Counted from the first letter of the stretch, positions 1 through 8,634 are shown. The stretch: DNA of 64,000 nucleotides from Pseudodonghicola sp048268305 (GCF_048268305.1 NZ_JBLWVT010000006.1:1-64000); one strand, 5' to 3'. Program-made: numbers and translations. The notes: a model not told the origin generated them from the sequence alone.

Positions 1-59
1 GCCTCCTGCTCCTTGATCATCCCGATTATCTGCGCCTCGGTGAAACGGCTCTTTCGCAT
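1..59 (-). CDS. IS3-family transposase OrfA, N-terminal fragment (runs off the window)
   Basis: The minus-strand frame starts with ATG at 59 and reads MRKSRFTEAQIIGMIKEQEA up to the window edge. This is the typical opening of IS3-family OrfA, the helix-turn-helix protein encoded by the first frame, in which the RF-T-E-x-QI-I-x-I-x-E motif is highly recognisable. Only 19 to 20 codons are present. A G-rich segment AAAGGAGC lies just upstream of the ATG and would serve as ribosome binding site. The rest of orfA and the DDE-domain orfB lie outside the window, so it cannot be judged whether the element is intact. Confidence 0.8.
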   Translation of the reverse strand, partial: MRKSRFTEAQIIGMIKEQE

Positions 60-126
60 TCGTCTGCTCCTTTAAGGTTGGCGCAGACTCTACATCATGG
101 TGAGGGATTTCGCGGGGGGCAGGTCA
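1..126 (-). mobile_element. End of an IS3-family (IS407-like) insertion sequence, cut by the window edge
   Basis: This is the orfA-proximal end of an insertion sequence that continues beyond the left edge of the window. Read on the minus strand it begins at 126 with TGACCTGCCCCCCGCGAAAT, which resembles the terminal inverted repeats of the IS407 group. About 65 bases inside that end lies an IS3-type orfA start. The sequence changes abruptly after 126 to lower-GC DNA in which a SIR2 reading frame is already open, so the element sits inside that gene. If the group duplicates 4 bp, the target copy on this side would be CACC at 127-130. The other end cannot be seen, so the exact family assignment is an inference. 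Confidence 0.75.
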
Positions 127-948
127 CACCCCGAATATTGAGGAAATTTCAGACTTTGTTATCGAGCACCACACGAACAGCCAACTGGAACGATTTGGCA
201 AGCTGAAAGAAAGAATCCGTGAATTGGTTCGTGATGCGATACTAGGGGGGGAATATCCGGACATATCAAATCAAGTAGATTTTTTGAAAGGATTAAAGCC
301 CGGGCATTTGATCGCGCAACTGATATTTGGGTTTTCACCACAAATTATGATCTCCTTTTTGAAGATGCTTGCGCAGAAGTCGGATTGAAGTTGGTTAACG
401 GGTTCATGGGTGCAACGACCCGCTGCTTCGCGGAACGAGATTTTTCTATGGCTTCTGGAACGATTTCTGGGGGCCGCTTTTCGCAGGACGCAGGATTGAC
501 TGTGCGATTAGTCAAACTTCACGGCTCTGTGTCTTGGTTCCGAAAAGGTGAACGAAGATTTGAATCAGCTCCTAGTGCCATAGACGAAGCCGAGGCAAGG
601 TGCATGGTTCTTCCGCGACGCACAAAGGTTCTCGAAACCCTATCCCCCCCGTACGACCGACTCTTTCGACTCTCCAGCTCAGTTCTTGGAGATAAGTGCA
701 AGCACCTAGTTTGTACTGGTTTCAGCTTTGGCGACGGCCACATTAATGAGACCTTAGTCACTCCAAAAGTAGAATCTGGCGCAATCGCTTTTTTCAATTT
801 TTGCCACGATGAGCCAAAGAATCTTGAATCGTCACGGGCGCGACCGAACATTTGGCATTTTTGCAAGGACAAGACAGTAAATGGCGGGCGCGAAACAGAA
901 GCGTCACACGAGACCTGGAAATTTAGCGAGTTCGTAAAACTCTTCTGA
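127..948 (+). pseudogene. SIR2-family NADase of a SIR2-HerA defence pair, truncated by the IS and frame-shifted
   Basis: From 127 a coding frame without a start runs TPNIEEISDF..., then must change frame at the T run 280-285 to continue as FERIKARAFDRATDIWVFTTNYD. SIR2-like motifs follow: FTTNYD at 334-351, KLHGS at 514-528 and GFSFGDGHIN at 718-747, with a stop at 946-948. The N-terminal glycine-rich NAD-binding loop of the family (GAG-x-S type) is absent, consistent with the IS having cut the gene. SIR2-domain proteins of this class typically deplete NAD during phage infection. The gene stands 10 bp upstream of herA in the same direction. Two independent lesions make a functional product unlikely unless an intact 5' part lies beyond the IS and the frame change is programmed. 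Confidence 0.8.
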
Positions 949-958
949 AAGTCAGTCT

Positions 959-2659
959 ATGAAACATAAAATTGGAAAAGTGGTCGAGGTCAAGGGGGAC
1001 CAAATAGTAGTCTCTCTGGCAGAGTATGATGGAGACAAAAATTTTGGCGTGCCTGAAGAAATGGCTGTTGATGTTTCGACTCCAGATGGACCGGAGAACA
1101 TTTTAATTTGCTAACCCGGATCGTTTGTCGAACTTTCCTTGCCTAACGGTACCCTGCTTTGTTTGGTCACAGAAACTCGGATGAGAGAAGCATCAATAGG
1201 GGCATCCGATCTTAGACTGGCCGCTGCCGCTGGAGAATTTGTGATTGAACCAGTCACGCGGCAACTTGTGACGATACCGGTTGGGACGCTGGCAGCGGAC
1301 GGAGAATTTGAGCGTGGCACAACTATTTTGCCGACTGTCAACACTCCAGTTTTCGCTGTACTTCCCAAGACGATCAACGACGTCTATACAAGCTTCGCGG
1401 AGGGCGATTTTTCAATAGGAAAACTATCGTTACTCCCAGAACAAGATGCCAAGATGAACTTGGACGCTTTCCTTGGTCGCCACGCCGCCGTACTGGGGCA
1501 AACAGGTGGGGGAAAGTCGTGGACAGTTGCGTCTATTTTGCAAAAAATCTCTGCGTTCCCGCAGTCTACGATTGTGCTGCTGGATTTGCACGGCGAGTAC
1601 TCTCAAGCATTCGGCGACGAAGCAGATATCATCTCCGCGACCGACATTGAAATGCCATACTGGCTGATGAACGCCGAAGAGCTGTTAGGATTGATGATTG
1701 ACAGAGCCGAGTCTAGCGCCCCTAATCAAAATGCCAAGTTCAAAGAACTCCTACAAGCGGCAAAGGAAAATCACCCAGAGAACGCATCGCTTGGGCTGGA
1801 GAAAATCACTATTGATACGCCGGTCTACTTCGACCTTGATGCGATAATTCAGGATTTCCGTAACCTAGATACTCAAATGGTCCTAGGCTCGTCGGGAAGG
1901 GACGTCAAAGGGCCGCTGCATGGTCAGTTTACTAGGTTACTGATGCGGCCTGAATCGCGTCTGAACGACCGACGCTACGACCTGATCTTTAAGCCAAAGA
2001 CATACAATACCAGTGGGTCCATGGATGACCTATTCAGAAAGATACTGGGAGAAGAAGCATCAAATCGGAAGAAGGTTGTAGTTCTCGATCTAAGCCCCGT
2101 TCCTTTCGACGTCAGGGGTTCGTTGATATCGCTTACGTTGAGGTGCCTTTTCGATTTTTCTTATTGGCATAGCCGTGTGAAAGGAGCGCGATTTCCGATT
2201 GAGATCTTTGCTGACGAAGCACACATTTATTTGAGTGATGCGAGTACTGATCAAGCACCACGCGAGTCCGCAGAACGAATTGCGAAGGAAGGTAGGAAGT
2301 ATGGAATTAGTCTCACGGTGATAAGTCAGCGACCAAGGGAGATGTCGTCTACAATTCTGTCGCAGTGCGGAAGTTTCTTGTGTCTAAGGATATCCAACCC
2401 AGACGATCAGGCCTACGTTCGTAATCTATTGCCGGATTCAGTGCGTGGAATCACATCCATGTTTTCCTCGTTAAGACGTGGCGAAGCAATATTAATTGGC
2501 GACTCTATGATGATGCCGACACGTATCAAGATCGATCCACCTAATCCAACGCCAGATAGCAATGATGCTTCGTTTTCAAAATTATGGGGCGAGGAACTCA
2601 GCGACTTGGACGTGGCTACTGTCTTAAGTGCGTGGCGAAATCAAAAAGTTGTTGAGTAA
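959..2659 (+). pseudogene. herA: HerA-type hexameric helicase/translocase ATPase with an in-frame ochre codon
   Basis: HerA ATPases form hexameric DNA translocases; in SIR2-HerA systems the ATPase assembles with the SIR2 effector. The frame starting at ATG 959 opens with a HAS-barrel signature (MKHKIGKVVEVKGDQIVV), hits TAA at 1112-1114, then continues in the same frame as PGSFVELSLPNGTLLCLVTE, the usual second half of the barrel. The FtsK/HerA core is intact: Walker A GQTGGGKS at 1496-1519 and a Walker B/acidic segment IFADEAHIYL near 2202-2231. Without the stop the protein would be 566 aa. Restart at TTG 1139 or ATG 1181 would give about 500 aa lacking most of the barrel. Base composition is lower in GC (28 of 60 in 2221-2280) than in flanking genes, suggesting horizontal origin. 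Confidence 0.85.
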
Positions 2660-3025
2660 CAGGTATCCCCTGGCAGCAAGTCTAGTCCGTTTTGCAAATG
2701 GCAGCTTTGGCGGGCCGCGATGCAGCATCGGATCACCACGTGTAAGGCCGCTTCGGGCCGGTGCGGCGGCGCCCGGTGCCGGGCTCGACCGACCGTTTAA
2801 GCCCAGGTTCGACGTTCCCAACCGGAGCGCGGCCACCTTTTCCGACGTGGCCTCGCCTGTCGCCCCCCCTACCCACAGCTGTGCTTCACGATACACGAGC
2901 TCACCGCAAACAGTCGCCAGAACCCCAAAACCGGCGTTTGTGACTCCGATGCGTCATTTCGGACATCGGAAACCCCGTTTTCGTGCTTTTTATGGCCCTC
3001 TGTTCACAAACCGCAAAAGCGCGCC
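2660..3025. other. Intergenic stretch at the right border of the accessory locus
   Basis: Between the end of herA and the HNH gene lie 366 bases in which no convincing coding frame was found. Composition rises from the lower GC of the SIR2-HerA locus to that of the chromosome somewhere around 2690-2760, which probably marks the junction of the acquired DNA. The stretch holds GC-rich runs (2750-2790) but no obvious integrase, direct repeat or tRNA end. Confidence 0.5.
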
Positions 3026-3610
3026 TTACTCCTCCAGTTCCGCATCCCAGTAAAGAAAGTCCATCCAGCTGGCGTGCAGGTGGTTGGGCGGGAACTTGCG
3101 GCCGGTGTTGCGCAGCTCCTCGGCGCTGGGGCGGCGCGGTGGGCGGAACAGCGACATGCCGGCCTGACGCAGGCTTTTCGACCCCTTCCTCAGATTGCAG
3201 GGCGAACAGGCGGCGACGACGTTCTCCCAGCTTGTCACCCCGCCCGAGGCGCGCGGCACCACGTGGTCGAAGGTGAGATCGCCCTTGGCGCCGCAGTACT
3301 GGCAGTGGAATTCGTCCCGCAAGAAAAGATTAAAGCGCGTGAAGGCCACGCGCTTTTGGGGTTTTACATAATCTTTCAGGACGACGACGCTGGGCATCTT
3401 TATCCTCGTCGTGGGGCTTCGGACGTATTCGTCGTATTCCGCCACGATATCGACCCTGTCGAGGAAGGCCGCCTTGATCGCCTCCTGCCAGGACCAGAGC
3501 GACAGGGGGTAATAGGACAGCGGCCGGTAATCCGCGTTCAGCACCAGCGCGGGGTGCTGCTTGAGCGCCCCTGGTTCGCGTACAAATTCGGTTCTGAAAT
3601 CGCCGTCCAT
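3026..3610 (-). CDS. HNH endonuclease family protein
   Basis: The 194-aa protein carries a zinc-binding HNH fold in its middle: a first CxxC pair (HCQYCG), then the catalytic-type segment DHVVPRASGG, then the second pair CSPCNLRKG. The N-terminal half (ALVLNADYRPLSYYPLSLW) is the conserved lead-in of a widely distributed HNH family whose biological role is not settled. In other HNH proteins the domain cuts DNA with a divalent metal. The start ATG at 3610 is preceded on the minus strand by a purine-rich stretch. The gene is monocistronic, with chromosomal base composition, so it is probably not part of the adjacent SIR2-HerA locus. Confidence 0.85.
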   Translation of the reverse strand: MDGDFRTEFVREPGALKQHPALVLNADYRPLSYYPLSLWSWQEAIKAAFLDRVDIVAEYDEYVRSPTTRIKMPSVVVLKDYVKPQKRVAFTRFNLFLRDEFHCQYCGAKGDLTFDHVVPRASGGVTSWENVVAACSPCNLRKGSKSLRQAGMSLFRPPRRPSAEELRNTGRKFPPNHLHASWMDFLYWDAELEE

Positions 3611-3826
3611 CTGCGTGACTCCACCTTCGCCCTGTGTGCCGATCGGCGCCAGGGCGGGGAACCCGCCCCAGCCATGATTTAACTATATATCGTGGTCGAC
3701 CTCTGACAAGTCCATAGATCCACCGGATGTCGCGGCAACCGATACGCCGCCCAGATGACAGGCAGATGACGTTATCCACAGCCGTGCCAGTTTCCCTTGC
3801 CGTGCTTTTGCGTTAGGAGGCGCGGC

Positions 3827-4408
3827 ATGACCCGGCTGATCCGCTTTAACAAACCCTTCGACGTGCTGCCGCAGTTCACCGACCGCGGCACCGAAGGGTC
3901 CGCCCGCCGCACCCTGTCGGAATTCATCGACATTCCGCGCGTTTACCCCTGCGGCCGGCTGGATCGCGACAGCGAGGGGCTGATGCTGCTGACCGACGAC
4001 GGCCAACTGCAGGCGCGGATCGCCGATCCCAAGCACAAGATGGAAAAGACCTATCTGGTGCAGGTCGAGGGCATCCCCGACGAGGCGGCGCTGAAGACCC
4101 TTGCAGAAGGCGTCGATCTGAAGGACGGGCGCACCCGCCCTGCCCGCGCCCGGCGGATTGACGACCCCGACACGCTCTGGCCACGGACGCCGCCAATCCG
4201 GGTGCGGAAATCCATCCCCGACGCCTGGATCGAGCTGACCATCCGCGAGGGCAAGAACCGCCAGGTGCGCCGCATGACCGCCGCCGTGGGCCATCCCACC
4301 CTCAGGCTGATCCGCTGGCGCATCGGCGACTGGAGCCTTGACGGGCTCGCACCAGGCCAATGGGACGACCTGCCGCCGCCGGGGCCTGACAGACGCCCGC
4401 GCCGGTGA
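3827..4408 (+). CDS. rluE: RluE/RsuA-type rRNA large subunit pseudouridine synthase
   Basis: This 193-aa enzyme isomerises a uridine in 23S rRNA to pseudouridine. It contains the catalytic motif GRLDRDSEGLMLLT with the nucleophilic Asp near residue 46, and the C-terminal family signature EGKNRQVRRMTAAVGHPTLR. It lacks an N-terminal S4 domain, as RluE does, and the opening LIRFNKPFDVLPQF matches that subfamily. I chose ATG 3827 because AGGAGG lies at the right distance upstream (3816-3821); a longer frame back to 3797 would have no ribosome binding site. The assignment to RluE rather than another short RsuA-family member rests on length and the N-terminus. Confidence 0.88.
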   Translation: MTRLIRFNKPFDVLPQFTDRGTEGSARRTLSEFIDIPRVYPCGRLDRDSEGLMLLTDDGQLQARIADPKHKMEKTYLVQVEGIPDEAALKTLAEGVDLKDGRTRPARARRIDDPDTLWPRTPPIRVRKSIPDAWIELTIREGKNRQVRRMTAAVGHPTLRLIRWRIGDWSLDGLAPGQWDDLPPPGPDRRPRR

Positions 4409-4421
4409 TATCCTCAAAGCC

Positions 4422-4844
4422 ATGACCCTGCCCCCCGCCCCCGTTCCCGGCGCGATTCTTGAAGCCGCGCTCTATGTCCGCGATCTCGACGCGGCAGAGG
4501 GGTTTTATGGTGCTCTGCTGGGGCTGGAGAAGATCACCCGCCATGGCGATCGGCACGTCTTCTATCGCCTCGGCCCCGGGGTTCTGCTGATCTTCAACCC
4601 CGAGGAGACGGTGAAACCACCGCATCCCGGCGCCCTGCCGGTGCCGCCGCATGGGGCGCAGGGCCCGGGGCATGTCTGTTTTGCGATGGCGCGGGAGGAT
4701 ATCGCCGCGCTGCGCGCCCGGCTGGTCGCCGCCGGCGTGACCATCGAGGCAGAGTTCGACTGGCCGAATGGCGCCCGCTCGCTCTATGTCCGCGACCCGG
4801 CGAGAAACTCGGTCGAATTCGCCGAGCCCCGCCTCTGGGCCTGA
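4422..4844 (+). CDS. VOC/glyoxalase-fold protein
   Basis: The 140-aa product has one vicinal-oxygen-chelate module pair: EAALYVRDLDAAEGFYGALLGL at the N-terminus (beta-alpha opening of the fold) and a second half with GHVCFAMAREDIAAL and the closing strand RSLYVRDPARNSVEFAEP. His and Glu residues in those segments (GHVCF, VEFAEP) are the usual metal ligands. Members include lyases, dioxygenases and resistance proteins, and the substrate cannot be inferred. ATG 4422 lies 13 bp after the rluE stop, so the two genes are probably co-transcribed. No strong ribosome binding site precedes the start. Confidence 0.8.
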   Translation: MTLPPAPVPGAILEAALYVRDLDAAEGFYGALLGLEKITRHGDRHVFYRLGPGVLLIFNPEETVKPPHPGALPVPPHGAQGPGHVCFAMAREDIAALRARLVAAGVTIEAEFDWPNGARSLYVRDPARNSVEFAEPRLWA

Positions 4845-4860
4845 AACGGTCTCTGGGGGA

Positions 4861-5526
4861 TCAGAACCCCAGCTTGTCGCGCAGGAAGGCCAGCGCCACG
4901 CCCAGACCGTCGGGCGCGATGCCGTGGGCGGTGCCCTTCTCGATATGGGCAAAGACTTCCTTGAAGCCCGCCTGTTGCAGCGCCTCGGCCGCCTCGGGCA
5001 GCGATTGCACCGGCACCACATCGTCCTGATCGCCATGGATCAGCAGGATCGGCATCCGGCTGACCACCTCGTCCTTCAGCGTTTCCGGGCTCAACAGCCG
5101 GCCGGAGAAACCGACCACCCCGGCGATCGGGTCCTCGCGCCGCGGCGCGACATGCAGGCTCATCATCGTGCCTTGCGAAAAGCCCACCAGAGCCACCTGT
5201 TCGGGCAGCAGATCCTCATCCACCATCAGCGCGTCGAGGAAGGCGTTGATATCGGCGGTCGCGGCCTGCATGCCGCGTTCGGCGGCATCCTCGGACGATC
5301 CGTCAAGCCAGGGGATCGGGAACCACTGAAAGCCGAAGGGCGCGCCGGCGCAGCTTTCCGGCGCATCCGGGGCCACGAACAGCGTGTCGGGCAGATGTTC
5401 GCCCAACGGATCGGCCAGCCCCAGCAAATCGGCCCCGTTGGCACCATAGCCATGCAGAAACACCACCGCCGAACGGATTTCGCCCGAAACCGGCTCAACC
5501 CGGCCGGCATTGAGAACACGAGTCAT
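4861..5526 (-). CDS. Phospholipase/carboxylesterase family alpha/beta hydrolase
   Basis: The 221-aa protein belongs to the small carboxylesterase/phospholipase family (YpfH or acyl-protein-thioesterase-like). The oxyanion segment FLHGYGANGADLLGLADPL is near residue 23, the nucleophile elbow GFSQGTMM near residue 115, the Asp in HGDQDDVVP near residue 165 and the His in GTAHGIAPDG near residue 197, giving a complete Ser-Asp-His triad. There is no signal peptide, so it acts in the cytoplasm on short-chain esters or lysolipids. The gene converges on the VOC gene with only 16 bp between stops. Confidence 0.85.
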   Translation of the reverse strand: MTRVLNAGRVEPVSGEIRSAVVFLHGYGANGADLLGLADPLGEHLPDTLFVAPDAPESCAGAPFGFQWFPIPWLDGSSEDAAERGMQAATADINAFLDALMVDEDLLPEQVALVGFSQGTMMSLHVAPRREDPIAGVVGFSGRLLSPETLKDEVVSRMPILLIHGDQDDVVPVQSLPEAAEALQQAGFKEVFAHIEKGTAHGIAPDGLGVALAFLRDKLGF

Positions 5527-5568
5527 CTAGCGACACCTTTCAAGCTCCAGTCGTAGCGGTTGTGCCTG

Positions 5569-6555
5569 TTAGAGGGTCCAGTTGCAAGCTGCGGCTATCT
5601 TCCCCAAGATGTCATCCACGCCGGTCAGAGAAAACTCCATATCCATGATGGTCGACCGACCCTCCAACCGCAGTGTCAGTGTCGATTTCCCCTCCAACGA
5701 TTTCATGAAAGGAATAGCCGTACTACCTCCCCAAAGGCCAGCTGCCTTGTGGTCGGAAGAGGTAGAAAACCGTTTAACCACATGCTGCCCTCCATCCAAC
5801 CGATAGCTGGCGCTCATAGTATCGTTCACCTCATACTCACCATGAACAATGTAAGCAGAGGTGGTGTTCCGCTGACAACGTAGAACAAGACTTGGGTAGG
5901 AAGTATTCCCGAAATTGTCCCTGATTGCTTTGGATGAATCCAAAATCGCATAGACATTCGGTTGATCTGTAATATCATCCTTTTTCTCAGACACCACCCA
6001 TTTGCTGTCGGAATCTCTAGCCGTTGGGCCATCGCCAAGCGACCCACCTTTAATCAGCAAGAGCAATTCGCGCCCCGTCGTGGCTCCCTGCACCGTCAGG
6101 ATACGCCCCAAGGACGCTTGTTCAATGTCGTCCCCATTCGCACGCGCCACCTGCTCGCAGTCACGGGCAAGAAGGATGCCTTCAAGCTGGTCGAGGTCTA
6201 GCTTTCCGGCATTGTTCTTCTCCAGAGCAACATCATAGCCATCAGGAGTTCTCACGATGCTGATCCAAGACAAGTATTCACTTCGAATCTCTCGAACCAA
6301 CTGGTCTTGACGAATCCACAACTCACCATCGTGACGGCAGAACGCCCAGGCACTCGCCCCTCTCTTTTGCCCTAGGGGAATTTCCGCATAGGTGATTTTC
6401 CCAAGTTCTTTGCGGGCATCTTCCAAAGAAAGATCGAAACTGAACCCAAGCTGCTCTGGCCCAGAAACCTCTCCAAGAGATGTTTCCTGCGCGGCGGCTG
6501 GAACCACCAAACAAACAAGAGAAAGCAACCCGATTGCAGAAAACTTGCTCCCCAT
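5569..6555 (-). CDS. Exported protein with C-terminal VasI-like domain, in an AT-rich insert
   Basis: The 328-aa protein begins with a signal peptide (SAIGLLSLVCLVVPAAAQ, probable cleavage after AAAQ). The C-terminal 130 residues, from about NVYAILDSSKAIRDNFG through LVLRCQRNTTSAYIV to the terminal AAACNW, resemble VasI, a type VI secretion-associated family. The N-terminal half is unrecognised. No other type VI genes are present in the window, so a role in that system is doubtful and a generic envelope function is equally possible. The base composition is far below that of its neighbours (24 GC of 60 in 5941-6000), pointing to recent transfer. It stands alone between the esterase and the glycosylase. 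Confidence 0.65.
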   Translation of the reverse strand: MGSKFSAIGLLSLVCLVVPAAAQETSLGEVSGPEQLGFSFDLSLEDARKELGKITYAEIPLGQKRGASAWAFCRHDGELWIRQDQLVREIRSEYLSWISIVRTPDGYDVALEKNNAGKLDLDQLEGILLARDCEQVARANGDDIEQASLGRILTVQGATTGRELLLLIKGGSLGDGPTARDSDSKWVVSEKKDDITDQPNVYAILDSSKAIRDNFGNTSYPSLVLRCQRNTTSAYIVHGEYEVNDTMSASYRLDGGQHVVKRFSTSSDHKAAGLWGGSTAIPFMKSLEGKSTLTLRLEGRSTIMDMEFSLTGVDDILGKIAAACNWTL

Positions 6556-6704
6556 TCACTCCCCCAAAATTCTAAATTTGACTTGATCCTACGGTGACTA
6601 GCTCAGAAAATTCAATGCTTTTGGAAATGGAATGGGAAGCACTTCCCCCAAAACCGCAAGTCGGCATTTTGTCAGGCCTGCTCCGAAGATTCAGAAAAAG
6701 TAAA

Positions 6705-7337
6705 TTAAACAATCCCTTCCCTGTCCTTTGCCACCCGGTAATAGGCCCAGAGCAGCCGCGCGGCAACAGACCTCCAGGGCGCCCAGTCCTCGGCCATCTG
6801 CCGGAACGCCCTTTCGCGCGGCCGCTCGGGCAGATCGAACAGAATTCGCGCCGCCTCCTGCAGCGCCAGATCGCCCGGGGCGAAGACATCGGCGCGGCCG
6901 AGCGAGAACATCGCATAGATTTCGGCGGTCCAGACGCCGATGCCCGGCACCTCGGTCAGGGTGGCGATCACCTGATCGGTCGGCGTGGTCCTGAGCGCGC
7001 CATAGTCGATCCGCGCCTCGGCCAATGCGCGGGCATAGCGGATCTTCTGCCGGCTGAGGCCCGCGGCGCGCAGATCATCGTCGCTCGCCCAGAGGATCTT
7101 GCGCGGGCCGGTGAGGCGCGCGTCCTTCATCCGCCCCCAGATCGCATTGGCCGAGGCAACGCTGACCTGCTGGCTGACGATGGCGGAGAGAAGCTGGGCA
7201 AAGCCGTCCGGCCGCCGGCGCAGGGGCAGCGGCCCGGTCTGATCCAGCGCGGTCGCCAAGCGCGGATCGCAGGCCGCAAGCCAGCGCGCGCCTTCGGCGA
7301 CACAGTCGGGGGTTTCGATGATACGGCCAATGGTCAT
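6705..7337 (-). CDS. DNA-3-methyladenine glycosylase II (AlkA-like)
   Basis: The 210-aa enzyme removes alkylated bases from DNA as the first step of base excision repair. It shows the helix-hairpin-helix-GPD layout: FAQLLSAIVSQQVSVASANAIW near residue 45, the hairpin LTEVPGIGVWTAEIYAMFSLG near residue 125, and the catalytic-region Asp in DVFAPGDLALQEA. The RWLAACDPRLATAL opening matches short AlkA enzymes lacking the N-terminal domain of the E. coli protein. I placed the start at ATG 7337; ATG 7349 four codons upstream is an alternative. The gene is divergent from the MFS transporter, sharing a 76-bp promoter region. Confidence 0.87.
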   Translation of the reverse strand: MTIGRIIETPDCVAEGARWLAACDPRLATALDQTGPLPLRRRPDGFAQLLSAIVSQQVSVASANAIWGRMKDARLTGPRKILWASDDDLRAAGLSRQKIRYARALAEARIDYGALRTTPTDQVIATLTEVPGIGVWTAEIYAMFSLGRADVFAPGDLALQEAARILFDLPERPRERAFRQMAEDWAPWRSVAARLLWAYYRVAKDREGIV

Positions 7338-7413
7338 GCGCAGAACCATAGGAAATGTACCGATACAGGCAAGCCATCTTGTCGCAGGATATATTCGCGG
7401 ATAGGCATTCGAT

Positions 7414-8634
7414 ATGTATGAAATTGACGACAGCAAGGCCCGGCGCAACGTGGCCGTTCTGGTTGCCGCCCAAGCCTTTCTGGGCGCGCAGATGCCGATG
7501 ATCTTCACCGTCGGGGGGCTGGCCGGGCAATCGCTCGCCACCAATGCCTGCCTGGCCACCCTGCCGATCTCGCTGATCGTGCTGGGCTCGATGCTGGCGG
7601 CGACACCGATCTCTGCGATCATGCAGAAATGGGGCCGCCGGGCCGGCTTCTGGCTTGGCACGCTGGGCGGCGCCCTGGGGGGCAGCATCGGTGCGCTCGG
7701 GCTCTATTACAGCTCTTTCCCGCTGTTCCTGCTCGGCTCCTTCTGCACCGGCTTTTACATGAGCGCGCAGGGCTTCTATCGCTTCGCCGCCGCCGATACC
7801 GCCTCGGACGCCTTCCGCCCCAAGGCGATTTCCTATGTGATGGCCGGCGGGCTGCTGTCGGCGCTGATCGGGCCGCAACTGGTCAAGGTGACCTCGCAGG
7901 CGATGGTGATCCCCTTCCTGGGCACCTATCTGGCGGTGATCGGGGTGAACCTGATCGGCTCGCTGCTGTTTCTCTTCATCAATATCCCGAAGCCCAAGGC
8001 CCCCGCCGCCGACGCGCCGCGCGGCCGCACGCGGTGGGAGCTGATCACCACGCCGCGGATCGCCGTCGCCGTGATCTGCGCCATGGTCTCCTATGCGCTG
8101 ATGAACCTGGTGATGACCTCCACGCCCTTGGCGGTGGTCGGCTGCGGCTATAATCAGGGCAATGCCGCCGATGTCGTCTCAAGCCACGTGCTGGCGATGT
8201 ACATCCCGTCCTTCTTCACCGGCCATCTGATCGCCCGCTTCGGGGTGGAAAAGATCGTGGCCGCCGGGCTCGCCATTCTCGCCGGTGCCGGCGCCGTGGC
8301 GCTGAGCGGCGTGCAGCTTGAGAACTTCTTCCTTGCGCTGATCCTGCTGGGTATCGGCTGGAACTTCGGCTTCATCGGCGCCACCACCATGCTGGCCGGC
8401 GCCCATGCGCCGGAAGAGCGCGGCCGGATGCAGGGGCTGAACGACCTGCTGGTCTTCGGCGGCGTCACCATGGCCTCGCTCGCCTCGGGCGGGTTGATGA
8501 ACTGTTCGGGCGGCACCCCGCAAGAGGGCTGGACCGCGGTGAACATGGCGATGGCGCCACTGCTGATGCTGGCCGGCGCGGCGCTGCTGTGGCTGATGTT
8601 CCAGCCCGAGGAAGGCCGCGAAGACACGGTCTGA
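7414..8634 (+). CDS. MFS transporter
   Basis: The 406-aa protein has about twelve hydrophobic segments and a soluble loop near residue 195 (IPKPKAPAADAPRGRTRWEL), the expected break between the two six-helix bundles. The segment after helix 2 carries the short basic MQKWGRRAGFWLG, the MFS motif A position. The absence of a signal peptide and the cytosolic N-terminus (MYEIDDSKARRN) fit the family. The substrate cannot be inferred; riboflavin/drug-type carriers of the YceI/Bcr-like kind are possible. The gene is followed at once by a strong terminator at 8658-8681. Confidence 0.82.
   Translation: MYEIDDSKARRNVAVLVAAQAFLGAQMPMIFTVGGLAGQSLATNACLATLPISLIVLGSMLAATPISAIMQKWGRRAGFWLGTLGGALGGSIGALGLYYSSFPLFLLGSFCTGFYMSAQGFYRFAAADTASDAFRPKAISYVMAGGLLSALIGPQLVKVTSQAMVIPFLGTYLAVIGVNLIGSLLFLFINIPKPKAPAADAPRGRTRWELITTPRIAVAVICAMVSYALMNLVMTSTPLAVVGCGYNQGNAADVVSSHVLAMYIPSFFTGHLIARFGVEKIVAAGLAILAGAGAVALSGVQLENFFLALILLGIGWNFGFIGATTMLAGAHAPEERGRMQGLNDLLVFGGVTMASLASGGLMNCSGGTPQEGWTAVNMAMAPLLMLAGAALLWLMFQPEEGREDTV

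Noticed and set aside
3772..3780. A perfect DnaA box (TTATCCACA)
   Set aside because: It is single, with no cluster of further boxes or AT-rich unwinding region, so it does not indicate an origin.
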